Below, piece by piece: positions 8,664 to 17,164 of a stretch of 64,000 nt of DNA. Made by a program: the position numbers and the translations under genes. Within the stretch, counting starts at the first letter, position 1; every line of letters starts with the position of its first letter. This DNA comes from Oscillospiraceae bacterium (GTDB lineage: Bacteria > Bacillota > Clostridia > Oscillospirales > Ruminococcaceae), in NCBI GenBank assembly GCA_021200775.1, contig JAJQGB010000004.1, positions 424,039-488,038 on the forward strand, in the 5' to 3' direction. The notes under the pieces are model-generated. The model was not told the origin of the DNA. It saw only the letters and a program-made list of their open reading frames with translations, and ran no database searches.

Positions 8664-9212
8664 ATGCTTTCATGTGAATTAAGACGAATTTCCATGCTTA
8701 GCCCTTCCGAAATTTCGACATATATTGACAAAGCGGCACAAAATGTAGTACAATATTATATTGCGAATAAGATTAGCATAGCGACTGCTGAAAGCTGTAC
8801 CGGAGGAATGTTGGCTAGTGCTATCACCTCCGTTTCGGGAGCTTCCGAGATGTTTGAATGTGGGGTTGTCACTTATTCGGAAAAAATCAAGTCGGAGCTC
8901 TTGGAAATTCCTCAGGATTTCATAGACAGATATGGTGTTGTTTCGGACGAGGTTGCGCTTGCAATGGCTGTAGCAGTCCTTGAAAAGTCGGGAGCGGATG
9001 TCGGAGTAGGCATCACAGGAATTGCAGGACCTACCGGCGGCACTGAGGAGCAACCTGTTGGAACGATTTACGTTTCGGTTGTAACCAAGGGCAATGATAT
9101 TACAGAAAATCTTGCTCTCAGCGAGCCGGAATCGGGAGTTGACGTAAGGCTTCGGAACAGGCTTATGGCAGTCCTCTATTCGCTCGAAACGGCTCTTGAA
9201 ATTTTAAAGTAA
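8664..9212 (+). CDS. pncC: Nicotinamide-nucleotide amidase PncC (CinA C-terminal domain)
   Basis: 182 aa, only the CinA C-terminal domain without the N-terminal MoCF/COG1058 part. Typical family stretches: TAESCTGGMLASAIT with the catalytic Ser, VVTYSEKIK, and GVGITGIAGPTGGTEEQPVGTIY. The enzyme deamidates NMN to NaMN in pyridine-nucleotide recycling. AAGGTGA precedes the ATG; an in-frame ATG 30 nt further on would also fit the domain. Last gene of the desulfurase-thiI group. Confidence 0.88.
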   Translation: MLSCELRRISMLSPSEISTYIDKAAQNVVQYYIANKISIATAESCTGGMLASAITSVSGASEMFECGVVTYSEKIKSELLEIPQDFIDRYGVVSDEVALAMAVAVLEKSGADVGVGITGIAGPTGGTEEQPVGTIYVSVVTKGNDITENLALSEPESGVDVRLRNRLMAVLYSLETALEILK

Positions 9213-9278
9213 TCAGTCAGGTCGGCTTTACAAGCCCTTAAAGCGGGCAGTGTTTCTCAGAAGGAGAATCAGATTATC

Positions 9279-10400
9279 ATGTCAATGCTTAACGAGGTTC
9301 GCCCTGCCGGAACAGTGGAGCGAGACCGTTCCTTCAAAGGAAGAATCAAAGAGCTTCTTCCCTGGAAGGGCGACAGCATTAAAGAAATAATAAGAAAAGT
9401 CGTATATATTGGCTCTGTCTGTGCGCTTATCTATTGCGGCTACACTGTGTATGAGTATAAATTCGGAACTGTGGATATGTATGAGGACCAGCAGTATTTA
9501 TCCAACCTGTACCATTCTTCTGACACCTCAGAAGAGACTGAAACCACCGACAACTCTGTAACTCAGGATGTCACCGTCAGCAATGTTGTCACTACAGACG
9601 ACACAAGTACAGATACAGAGGTGACTGTTTCAAAATATCCGGAAGGTATGCTTTCGAGCTTTGAGGCGATATACGACATAAATCCGGATGTTATCGGCTG
9701 GCTTTCCATCGACACCCTTACCGATGATGACGGAAATGCATATATCGACTATCCGGTTATGCAGACTACCGACAACGATTATTACCTTACTCACGACGTT
9801 TTCGGGACTGAGACGACTTATGGTGCACTCTTTGCTGACTATAACGCAAAAATCACGGCGGACAGTCATCCGCAGAACACCATCATCTATGGTCACAGCA
9901 TGGCTAGCGGAACATATTTCAGGCATCTGCTGGACTATAAGAACAGCGTTTCTACTGTCTCAAACAACAGGGTTATCACCTACTCGACTCTCTACGAAGA
10001 AAATCAGTATATCGTGGTTGCCTGCTTCATAATCGGAATCTACGATTATCAGGATGACAATCCGCTGTTTTTGTACCACACAATCTATGATTTCGATACT
10101 ATAGAGGATTTCGACTATTGGTATCAGAATATCCTTTACCGCAACTACTACACAACCGACATCGAGTGCACTATGGAGGATGAGTACATCACACTCTCCA
10201 CCTGCTCTTACGAGATTTCGGATTTACGTTGCGTAATCGTTGCGAGAAAGCTTCATGACAGCGAAGACCCGAGCGTTTACACCTACAAATCGAATCCGAA
10301 CGCCAGAAAACCGGCGGCTTACTATATTGCGTATGGCATGAGTGTACCGGACGACGGCGGACCGGATTATCAGTACTACAAAGAAGAAGACGACGAATAA
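9279..10400 (+). CDS. srtB: Class B sortase, membrane-anchored
   Basis: 373 aa. Basic N-terminus, one transmembrane helix near 39-57, an acidic Thr/Asp-rich linker (75-120), then a sortase B domain. Catalytic triad visible: H206 in YGHSM, C309 in TLSTC, R317 in the following strand. It cleaves a sorting signal of a secreted protein and attaches it to the wall or to another protein. The next gene encodes a close relative, so substrates of the two may differ. AGAAGGAGA precedes the ATG. No NPQTN-type substrate is encoded beside it. Confidence 0.9.
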   Translation: MSMLNEVRPAGTVERDRSFKGRIKELLPWKGDSIKEIIRKVVYIGSVCALIYCGYTVYEYKFGTVDMYEDQQYLSNLYHSSDTSEETETTDNSVTQDVTVSNVVTTDDTSTDTEVTVSKYPEGMLSSFEAIYDINPDVIGWLSIDTLTDDDGNAYIDYPVMQTTDNDYYLTHDVFGTETTYGALFADYNAKITADSHPQNTIIYGHSMASGTYFRHLLDYKNSVSTVSNNRVITYSTLYEENQYIVVACFIIGIYDYQDDNPLFLYHTIYDFDTIEDFDYWYQNILYRNYYTTDIECTMEDEYITLSTCSYEISDLRCVIVARKLHDSEDPSVYTYKSNPNARKPAAYYIAYGMSVPDDGGPDYQYYKEEDDE

Positions 10401-10449
10401 CAAGTCGGACAAGGACGAATAAAACGAACCCCATAAGGAGTATAATTGA

Positions 10450-11340
10450 ATGAATCAGGCTAAACCGATTAACAAGACAGCACTATTTCTGGCGGCAGTT
10501 ATGGCAATAAGCATCTTTACCGGATGCTCGAAGAAGATTGAAGATGAGCCGGAGGTGACTGAGGGAACAACAGCGGCAACGGAAGCAACTACTGCTCCGA
10601 CAACTACCACCGAAGCTACGACAGAACCTGAGCCAGAGCCGGAGCCTGAGATGCTCGAAAAGTATGTCGAGTATTACGAACAGAATAACGACTTTGTCGG
10701 CTGGATTTGCATACCGACGCTGACAGATTCGAGTGGAGACCCGTACATAGATTACCCTGTCGTTCAGGCGGACGATAATTCGGAGTATCTTGATCTTTCA
10801 TTTGAGAGAACCAAATCGTCAGCAGGTTGCATTTACGCCGACTATAAGGTTCCGATAACAGCTACATCACGTGCCGACAACATCACCCTTTACGGGCACA
10901 GCATGGCGAACGGCACATTCTTCCGTCACCTCCTTGATTATAAAGACGGCGTCAGCACCGTTCAGAAAAACTATGTCATCAACTTTGACACCCTCTGGGA
11001 GGAAAACGAGTATGTCATTGTCGCATGCTTCCTTATCGGTATCTACGAATGGCAGGACAGCGAACCGCTGTTTGAGTACTACAAGTGCCGCAACTTCGAT
11101 TCGGAAGAGGATTTCAACTACTTCTATGAAAATATAATGCTTAGAACCTATTACACCAGCAACATTGAGTGCGAATATGGCGATGAGTTCCTTACTCTCT
11201 CCACCTGCGCTTATGACTTCGACGATTCACGTTGGGTTGTTGTTGCGAGAAAGGTTCGTGAGGGCGAGGATATCTCCGGCTATACATATGAAAAGAACTC
11301 TTCGAGACACAAGCCGGACAGCGTTTCATACAACTATTGA
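10450..11340 (+). CDS. Class B sortase with lipoprotein signal peptide
   Basis: 296 aa. The N-terminus is a type II signal (AISIFTGC, lipidated Cys26) instead of the transmembrane helix usual for sortases, followed by a Thr/Glu/Pro linker (31-77). The sortase B domain is intact: H150 (YGHSM), C253 (TLSTC), R261. It should be tethered to the outer face of the membrane by lipid. The domain closely parallels the gene 50 bp upstream, so the two probably arose by duplication. AAGGAG lies upstream of the ATG. Confidence 0.88.
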   Translation: MNQAKPINKTALFLAAVMAISIFTGCSKKIEDEPEVTEGTTAATEATTAPTTTTEATTEPEPEPEPEMLEKYVEYYEQNNDFVGWICIPTLTDSSGDPYIDYPVVQADDNSEYLDLSFERTKSSAGCIYADYKVPITATSRADNITLYGHSMANGTFFRHLLDYKDGVSTVQKNYVINFDTLWEENEYVIVACFLIGIYEWQDSEPLFEYYKCRNFDSEEDFNYFYENIMLRTYYTSNIECEYGDEFLTLSTCAYDFDDSRWVVVARKVREGEDISGYTYEKNSSRHKPDSVSYNY

Positions 11341-11392
11341 ATCTGAATAAAACAGGAAATATCAGCCAAGAATCTGACAGAAAGGAGCTGAT

Positions 11393-12784
11393 GTGTTGAA
11401 GAAAAGATTTACCATCAAACGAGTTATAATTATTCTGAGTCTGGTGCTCGTGTATTCCGCCGCAATGAATTATATAAGAGTTCTTGCAAAGAGCACGGTA
11501 CTTAGCGACGTTTCCTTCGACAGCGATTCCGCTACTGCTATTTCTGATGAGATTACGGATGATGGAATCGAGACGGAGAGTTTATCGGAAGAAGCCGCAG
11601 AAGTCGTCAGGTATTACGATTCTCAGATACAAAAGATTGATATCGACTCCTACGAGATATTTGCTCCGGTTACAACCGAGGTAACAGCAGTTACTACCGT
11701 ATCAGAGACGACTGAAATCATCACGACAACCGCTCCACCGGAGACCTCTGCAACCACTGCCGGCACAACCGTCACCACAACTACTGCGGCTACAACTACT
11801 GTAACCACTACTACTGAGGCAACCACCACGGAGGAGGACGTCGAAGTCGACGAGGACGAAGACGTCGATATCGATGACGAAAGCGAAGCTGAAGTTGAAG
11901 AAGACGATTCATCAAGCAGTCTTCTTTACTCCATAAGCTCGACGACAAGCTATGCTAACGACAACCTGAACAACGGCAAGAGCTACAAAAACGAAACTCT
12001 GACTGTTTACGACAGCAGTTCGGGAAGATATGTCACCGGCAATGCTTTCGACATCGTCTGCCAGGTAACCTACAGCGAAGTCGGAACCTCGATGGAAGAA
12101 GAGACAATCAAAGCTCAGGCAGTTGCGGTTTACACCTACATCAAGTACTATGAGGCTAAGGGAGAATATGCTTCCGTTTCGCTGAAGTCAAATCCTCCTG
12201 ACAAGATTATCAAGTGCGTCGAGGCTGTTGACGGATTGGCTATGTACTATGACGGCGAATATATTTTGGCTGTCTACTGTGCGGCTACCGCAGGTGTTAC
12301 CTGCTCCAGCGAAAATGTCTGGGGCGGAGACAGAGAGTATCTCCAGTCGGTTGTGAGCGAATATGACTTCCTTGACACTGACAACTACGGAAGAGTCACC
12401 ACATATACAGCTGAAGAGCTTAAAAAGAAAATTGAATCGAAGACGAACATCACTCTTTCTGACAATTACGAGAACTGGATTCAGATTCTTTCTTACACTG
12501 ACGGAGGGTATGTCGGAAATATTGCGATTGACGGCAATACAACTGCCAAAGTCTCCGGTACAGAAAGAACACTGACAGCATATGTATTCAGAACCTACAT
12601 TCTGAGTATCAGGTCTACTTGCTTCACCGTAAGCTATTCAAATGGAGTGTTCACCTTCGTTACCTACGGCTACGGTCACGGAGTCGGAATGTCTCAGGAA
12701 GGAGCAAATCTTTATGCCATCTATGGAGGGTACAGCTTCGACCAGATTCTGCACCACTACTATACAGGCATAACTATTGCGTAA
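11393..12784 (+). CDS. SpoIID/LytB-domain protein, secreted and membrane-anchored
   Basis: 463 aa. One N-terminal transmembrane/signal segment (about 10-28), a Thr-rich linker (95-145) and Asp/Glu-rich stretch (146-170), then a SpoIID/LytB domain (about 195-460) with EVGTSMEEETIKAQAVAVYTY and the C-terminal GYGHGVGMSQEGA motif. SpoIID-family proteins are lytic transglycosylases or amidase enhancers acting on peptidoglycan. The Thr-rich linker and position in the sortase cluster suggest a vegetative surface role rather than engulfment. Start GTG 11393 or TTG 11396 behind AAAGGAG. Overlaps no gene, but the next start lies 5 bp past its stop. Confidence 0.85.
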   Translation: MLKKRFTIKRVIIILSLVLVYSAAMNYIRVLAKSTVLSDVSFDSDSATAISDEITDDGIETESLSEEAAEVVRYYDSQIQKIDIDSYEIFAPVTTEVTAVTTVSETTEIITTTAPPETSATTAGTTVTTTTAATTTVTTTTEATTTEEDVEVDEDEDVDIDDESEAEVEEDDSSSSLLYSISSTTSYANDNLNNGKSYKNETLTVYDSSSGRYVTGNAFDIVCQVTYSEVGTSMEEETIKAQAVAVYTYIKYYEAKGEYASVSLKSNPPDKIIKCVEAVDGLAMYYDGEYILAVYCAATAGVTCSSENVWGGDREYLQSVVSEYDFLDTDNYGRVTTYTAEELKKKIESKTNITLSDNYENWIQILSYTDGGYVGNIAIDGNTTAKVSGTERTLTAYVFRTYILSIRSTCFTVSYSNGVFTFVTYGYGHGVGMSQEGANLYAIYGGYSFDQILHHYYTGITIA

Positions 12785-12788
12785 AACT

Positions 12789-13760
12789 ATGAAAACTTTA
12801 AAAAGACTTATTGCAATACTGCTTGTTTCAACTATGTCACTAGGAATCTTCACCGCCTGCGGAAATAGCGAAGAAGAAAGTGCTTTTGCGGACGTCACCA
12901 CCGACGTGGCGGAGTACACCTATGCCTCCGAAACTACAACGGAAGTTGAGGAAGTCACCGAAGCGGAGGAAGAGACTGTTGTATTGTCAATTTACAACGA
13001 CACGGCAATTGTCGAAGCCTACAAATCCGGCGACCCGAGTTCCCTGTCGGGCGACGACTTGCTCATATATCAGGCGGCTGTCGACGCTATAGATGTATTC
13101 TACACTGACGGCATGAGCGACTATGAGATTGTCTTGGCAACACACGATTATGTCACGACACATGTCACCTATGATATGGCGGAGTTCAACCTGATTGGTT
13201 CTGCGTCAGCTGATTCAAGCACACCGTTCGGTGCACTTATATTCGGCGAAGCTATCTGTATGGGTTACACCACTACATTTCAGCTGTTTATGGACATGCT
13301 TGGAGTTGAATCGATAATCGTCTCTGGTTCCTCCGACGGTGAAGCTCACGCATGGAACATGGTGTGTGTCGATGACAACTGGTATCACGTCGACTGCACG
13401 TGGGACGACTATGTTCCCGACTATGAAGGACGGATTCCGATTCACACATACTTCATGGTGACGGACGAAGTTATTGGTCTGGAGCATATCTGGGACAAAG
13501 AGTCAACTCCTGTGGCTGATTCTGAAGATTACGTTTACTTCTTCACGCACGGATTGTATGCAGAAACAAAAGAAGAGCTGAAAACTATTCTTCAGGCGAG
13601 TGCCTCGGAAGGCGAGCTTCTTGCGGAGGTTGCTGTTCCGGTGGATTCAGACTGGAGCGCTCCTTACACCACAACTATGACTGTCTACGCATATTGGAGA
13701 ATGGATTTCGACAGCTACTCGGTGATTATCTACTATTTTGAAGAGCAATATCTCGACTAA
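12789..13760 (+). CDS. Transglutaminase-like lipoprotein
   Basis: 323 aa. Lipobox GIFTAC (Cys24), an acidic linker, then a transglutaminase-like (papain-fold) domain with C157 in GEAICMGYT, H187 in EAHAWNMV and D202 in HVDCTWDD. Such proteins act as extracellular proteases or cross-linking enzymes; the true substrate is unknown. The ATG at 12789 is used because an earlier in-frame TTG overlaps the SpoIID stop. Last gene of the surface cluster, followed by a terminator. Confidence 0.82.
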   Translation: MKTLKRLIAILLVSTMSLGIFTACGNSEEESAFADVTTDVAEYTYASETTTEVEEVTEAEEETVVLSIYNDTAIVEAYKSGDPSSLSGDDLLIYQAAVDAIDVFYTDGMSDYEIVLATHDYVTTHVTYDMAEFNLIGSASADSSTPFGALIFGEAICMGYTTTFQLFMDMLGVESIIVSGSSDGEAHAWNMVCVDDNWYHVDCTWDDYVPDYEGRIPIHTYFMVTDEVIGLEHIWDKESTPVADSEDYVYFFTHGLYAETKEELKTILQASASEGELLAEVAVPVDSDWSAPYTTTMTVYAYWRMDFDSYSVIIYYFEEQYLD

Positions 13761-13764
13761 GACT

Positions 13765-13790
13765 AAAGGGCGCAAATGTGCGTCCTTTTT
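13765..13790 (+). terminator. Terminator of the sortase/SpoIID/transglutaminase cluster
   Basis: Stem AAAGGGCGCA / TGCGTCCTTT (one mismatch) with a T-run. Confidence 0.75.
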
Positions 13791-13802
13791 GTTATAAATT
13801 CC

Positions 13803-13831
13803 TTGCAAACTTATTAAGAATGAGTTATAAT
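13803..13831 (+). promoter_or_regulatory. fabG operon promoter
   Basis: TTGCAA (13803-13808), 17-bp spacer, TATAAT (13826-13831), 19 bp before the fabG ATG, directly after the terminator of the preceding cluster. Confidence 0.75.
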
Positions 13832-13850
13832 AACACTAAGAGGTGATGGG

Positions 13851-14579
13851 ATGAAAGTAGCTCTTGTTACGGGAGGTTCCCGTGGAATCGGTGCGGCGGC
13901 GTCAATAGAACTTGCCAGATTCGGATATGCCGTGGCTGTGAATTACAAATCAAACAGCGAAGCCGCAAAAAACGTCTGCGAAGAAATTTCCGGATTCGGA
14001 GGAGTTGCGAAGGCTTATCAGGCTGATATATCTGATTCAGGTGCGCTTGACAGGATGTTTTCTGATATCCACTCATCTTTGGGCGAGATTTCGGTGCTTG
14101 TGAATAACGCAGGTGTTGCTTATATCGGGCTGTTGCAGGATATGAGTGACGAGGAAATAAAGAATTTAAGCGATGTGAACCTATTGGGAGCTGTGCTTTG
14201 CACGAAGCGTGCAGTGCCGGATATGATTAAGCGGCACGACGGCATAATTATAAATATCGCCTCTATGTGGGGAGAAGTGGGAGCAAGTTGCGAAGTCGTA
14301 TATTCCGCCTGCAAAGCAGGAATTATCGGGTTTACGAAGGCTCTTGCAAAGGAATTGGGACCATCTGGAATCAGAGTGAACTGTGTTTCCCCGGGAGTAA
14401 TAGACACTGACATGAACTCAGAACTCACTGATGAGACGATAAGTGAGCTCTGTGAGGAGACTCCCCTGCTTCGGATTGGAACTCCCTCGGACGTTGGAAA
14501 ATCGATAGCATTTTTAGCGAGTGAAGAAGCCTCATTCATCACGGGACAGGTTATCTCGGTGAATGGTGGCATAATTTGA
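13851..14579 (+). CDS. fabG: 3-oxoacyl-ACP reductase-type short-chain dehydrogenase
   Basis: 242 aa classical SDR: TGGSRGIG (7-14) binds NADP(H), NNAG, catalytic Ser in NIASMWG and YSACK (Tyr/Lys). FabG reduces 3-ketoacyl-ACP in fatty acid elongation. Assignment to FabG rather than another SDR rests on overall similarity and on acpS in the same operon; the main fatty acid genes are not here. Good AGAGGTGATGGG leader before the ATG. Confidence 0.82.
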   Translation: MKVALVTGGSRGIGAAASIELARFGYAVAVNYKSNSEAAKNVCEEISGFGGVAKAYQADISDSGALDRMFSDIHSSLGEISVLVNNAGVAYIGLLQDMSDEEIKNLSDVNLLGAVLCTKRAVPDMIKRHDGIIINIASMWGEVGASCEVVYSACKAGIIGFTKALAKELGPSGIRVNCVSPGVIDTDMNSELTDETISELCEETPLLRIGTPSDVGKSIAFLASEEASFITGQVISVNGGII

Positions 14580-14593
14580 AAGGACTATAAACT

Positions 14594-15100
14594 ATGGAAA
14601 CTATAAGAGAGCAGTTAGTGCAAAGACCATTCACGAAATCAGACAGAACCAAGCAGTATGTGATTACGATTTTTTCGTTTGTATTGGGACTTGCGGTGCT
14701 GTTACTGATGATTAATCTGTTCAGCAGTGTATATTTTCTTATAGGACTTACGCTCGGAATACTGCTGGCTGTGGGAATAATATATCTTGGCTACTACCTT
14801 CTCGGCAGGCTGAATGTTGAATATGAATACTGCGTTGCGGGGACCAATATCTCCGTCGACAAGATTATCGACAGAAAGAAGAGAAAGTCTCTTTGCAGTT
14901 TTGAGCTGAGAGACGCAGTAGGATTCTATCATTCAAGAAAAGACCAGGGCGATGCCGTTGCCTACAGTGTTGAAGGTGCCGAGGGCGATGTCTACACAAT
15001 AGAGTTTAATGACCCTCAGAGTGGCAGAGTTTATCTCTATTTCACACCTGATGAGAAAACACTTCAGATGATTTCCGTCTACCTTCCGAGGCTGTCATGA
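14594..15100 (+). CDS. Two-helix membrane protein of unknown function (DUF6106-like)
   Basis: 168 aa. Cytoplasmic N-terminus with basic residues, two hydrophobic helices (about 22-44 and 48-70), then a soluble part starting VEYEYCVAGTNISVDKI and including basic RKKRK and a C-terminal beta-rich stretch. I believe this is the small clostridial DUF6106 family but cannot check. Its stop overlaps acpS by 4 bp (ATGA), so it belongs to the fabG operon. Function unknown. Confidence 0.75.
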   Translation: METIREQLVQRPFTKSDRTKQYVITIFSFVLGLAVLLLMINLFSSVYFLIGLTLGILLAVGIIYLGYYLLGRLNVEYEYCVAGTNISVDKIIDRKKRKSLCSFELRDAVGFYHSRKDQGDAVAYSVEGAEGDVYTIEFNDPQSGRVYLYFTPDEKTLQMISVYLPRLS

Positions 15101-15447
15101 GAGTCGGAATTGACTGCGTGGATATCTCACGCATTGAGAAAAGCATTGAAATTCCCACATTTCTTGAAAGGATTTTCTCAGAGAGCGAGATTGCGATGTT
15201 CTCTAAAAAGAAGATGAATCCTCAGACCATTGCCGCAAATTTTGCCGCTAAGGAAGCGTTCTCAAAATCCCTGGGAACCGGAATAAGAGGATTCAAATTA
15301 AAAGAAGTTTCTGTACTCCGGGATGAACTGGGTGCGCCGTACATAGAACTTACAGGAAATGCGGCTGAGATTGCTGGAAGTACACAGTTCACCGTCAGCA
15401 TCACCCACACCGACACCGTTGCGACCGCAATTGTTATCGCATACTGA
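15097..15447 (+). CDS. acpS: Holo-[acyl-carrier-protein] synthase
   Basis: 116 aa. Transfers 4'-phosphopantetheine from CoA to apo-ACP. GIDCVDISRIEK holds the Mg-binding Asp, and FAAKEAFSKSLGTG the conserved Glu/Lys pair. Length matches the family. Overlaps the preceding gene by 4 bp and ends 3 bp before nnrD, a common acpS-nnrD arrangement in Firmicutes. Confidence 0.93.
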   Translation: MRVGIDCVDISRIEKSIEIPTFLERIFSESEIAMFSKKKMNPQTIAANFAAKEAFSKSLGTGIRGFKLKEVSVLRDELGAPYIELTGNAAEIAGSTQFTVSITHTDTVATAIVIAY

Positions 15448-15450
15448 ATT

Positions 15451-16449
15451 ATGAACACTACTTTAACAATTTCATGGGAAGCTCTTTACAAAGCAGAGCT
15501 TTCAGCAAAAGAGAATAACGTCCACATCTCTTTGGTTCTCGAACCGGACGGCGGAGATATTCAGGTTGTCGACAAATATGTTGCTGAGTCACTTATGAGA
15601 GAGAATATCGGGAACCGTCCTGTGAACTCCCACAAGGGCACTTTTGGAAGACTGCTTTCGGTGGTCGGCTCTGACAGATACCCCGGTGCGGTGGCTATTT
15701 CTACCCTTTCGGCTTTAAGGTCGGGAGTTGGGCTTATGAGTGTCTGCACGACTGAACGGTCAGCGATTTCGCTCGCTTCAAATGTTAGGGAGTGTACACT
15801 GTTCCCCTGCCATTCGGACGTGGACGGGTTTATCAAGCCTACCGAGCGTGAGCTTTCGGGGATTCTTGAATTGCTGGACGCTTCAAACGCTGTACTTATC
15901 GGCTGTGGGCTTGGAACTTCAGACAGCGCTATGGCTGTACTCGAAGAAATTATCGAAAATGCAAATTGTCCCATAATTATAGATGCCGATGGCATAAACC
16001 TTGTCTCAAAGCGCATAGAATTGCTTAGAAAAGCAAAGACAGATGTCATCCTGACGCCCCACCCGGCGGAGCTTTCGAGGCTCGCCCACGTTGACACGAA
16101 GACCGCCATCGAGGAACGCTACGAGATTGCAAAAAGGCTCGCTGATGACTTCGGCGTAACCGTCGTCTCGAAATCCAGCTCGACACTGATTGTAAGTCCG
16201 GAAGAATCGTATGTCACGATGTTCGGGAACAACGGGCTGTCAAAAGGCGGAAGCGGAGACATGCTGGCAGGTTTAATCGCTTCGTTCACGGCGCAAGGAA
16301 AACCGCCTGTGACTGCCGCTATTCTCGGAAACTATGCAATGGGAGTTTCCTGCGAGGAGGTTTCAAAGCGGCTTTCAAGAACCGGGATGCTTGCAAGCGA
16401 CATTATTTCCTATCTGCCTGAGCTTTTCAAGAACTTTGAGAGGGCTTGA
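15451..16449 (+). CDS. nnrD: ADP-dependent NAD(P)H-hydrate dehydratase
   Basis: 332 aa. Repairs NADHX/NADPHX. The YjeF C-terminal (ribokinase-like) domain spans about 60-325: KGTFGRLLSVVGS, the IIIDADGINL strand, LTPHPAELSRL, and GSGDMLAGLIA with the catalytic Asp. The ~55 N-terminal residues are extra compared with a lone NnrD and too short to be an epimerase (NnrE) domain; they may be a remnant. The last bases supply the ribosome site of the next gene. Confidence 0.9.
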   Translation: MNTTLTISWEALYKAELSAKENNVHISLVLEPDGGDIQVVDKYVAESLMRENIGNRPVNSHKGTFGRLLSVVGSDRYPGAVAISTLSALRSGVGLMSVCTTERSAISLASNVRECTLFPCHSDVDGFIKPTERELSGILELLDASNAVLIGCGLGTSDSAMAVLEEIIENANCPIIIDADGINLVSKRIELLRKAKTDVILTPHPAELSRLAHVDTKTAIEERYEIAKRLADDFGVTVVSKSSSTLIVSPEESYVTMFGNNGLSKGGSGDMLAGLIASFTAQGKPPVTAAILGNYAMGVSCEEVSKRLSRTGMLASDIISYLPELFKNFERA

Positions 16450-17046
16450 TTGAGTTTGAGGCAAATTCTAAGAAAAATAACTGCGATAATTTTAGTGGTA
16501 GCTCTTGCAACGGAGCTAAGTGGCTGTGCGCTGTCGCCTGATGCGACGAAGGAAAAATCGCTTCCGACTGCGTTTACAGCGACAGCTGAGGTCGACTTTG
16601 ACGACACGATTTACGAAATGCTACTGACCCGTTGGAGCGACGGCTGGTGGAATGTCGAGCTTACGTCTCCAGCCATTGTGAGTGGACTTATCTTTGACGT
16701 CAACGGCGAGGAGACGACGATTTCCTTCAAAGGTCTGAACTTCAGCTTTGACAGCTCAAAGTTCCCTGTCGGCTCGGTTGTGGCACTCGTGACAAAGTCA
16801 TTCGACAAGCTTGTGCCGCTTGAGCTTGACGTCACCGAGGGCACGGAATCCGACTACTGCTCCGGAGAGACGAACGGCACCGTCTATACGCTGACGTTCT
16901 CTAAAACCGGAATCCCGCAAATCCTGGAGCTCGGCGATAGCGACGACGAGAACTACATGCGGATTACGTTTGTGGATTTTGAGCTAATCACTTCAGAATC
17001 AGAAGACGAAGCAACCGATTCTGATGAGATTATTATTGAAGAATAA
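16450..17046 (+). CDS. Lipoprotein of unknown function
   Basis: 198 aa from TTG 16450, directly after the nnrD stop, with GAGAGGG as ribosome site. Signal peptide with lipobox ELSGC (Cys26). The mature part is beta-rich with no recognised catalytic motif, and ends in a strongly acidic tail. It is the last gene of the fabG operon before a terminator. Nothing in the sequence defines a function. Confidence 0.75.
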   Translation: MSLRQILRKITAIILVVALATELSGCALSPDATKEKSLPTAFTATAEVDFDDTIYEMLLTRWSDGWWNVELTSPAIVSGLIFDVNGEETTISFKGLNFSFDSSKFPVGSVVALVTKSFDKLVPLELDVTEGTESDYCSGETNGTVYTLTFSKTGIPQILELGDSDDENYMRITFVDFELITSESEDEATDSDEIIIEE

Positions 17047-17051
17047 AACTG

Positions 17052-17080
17052 GCGCCCTGCATACTGCGGGGCGTTTTCTT
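17052..17080 (+). terminator. Terminator of the fabG operon
   Basis: Stem CGCCC TGCA / TGCG GGGCG with TTTTCTTT following. Confidence 0.65.
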
Positions 17081-17113
17081 TGAAATCTTAATGAAATCTT
17101 AATCTTTGAACAG

Positions 17114-17142
17114 TTGACATAGGCTAAAATCGGCATTAAAAT
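17114..17142 (+). promoter_or_regulatory. Promoter of the C39-like peptidase gene
   Basis: TTGACA (17114-17119), 17-bp spacer, TAAAAT (17137-17142). Transcription near 17149 makes the ATG at 17150 too early and supports ATG 17165. Confidence 0.65.
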
Positions 17143-17164
17143 TATATTAATGGAGATGAAGCCA

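Noticed and set aside
11681..11840. Thr codon-rich stretch as a DNA repeat or CRISPR-like array
   Set aside because: It encodes the Thr-rich linker of the SpoIID protein; the repeat is a codon effect (ACN), with no spacer structure.
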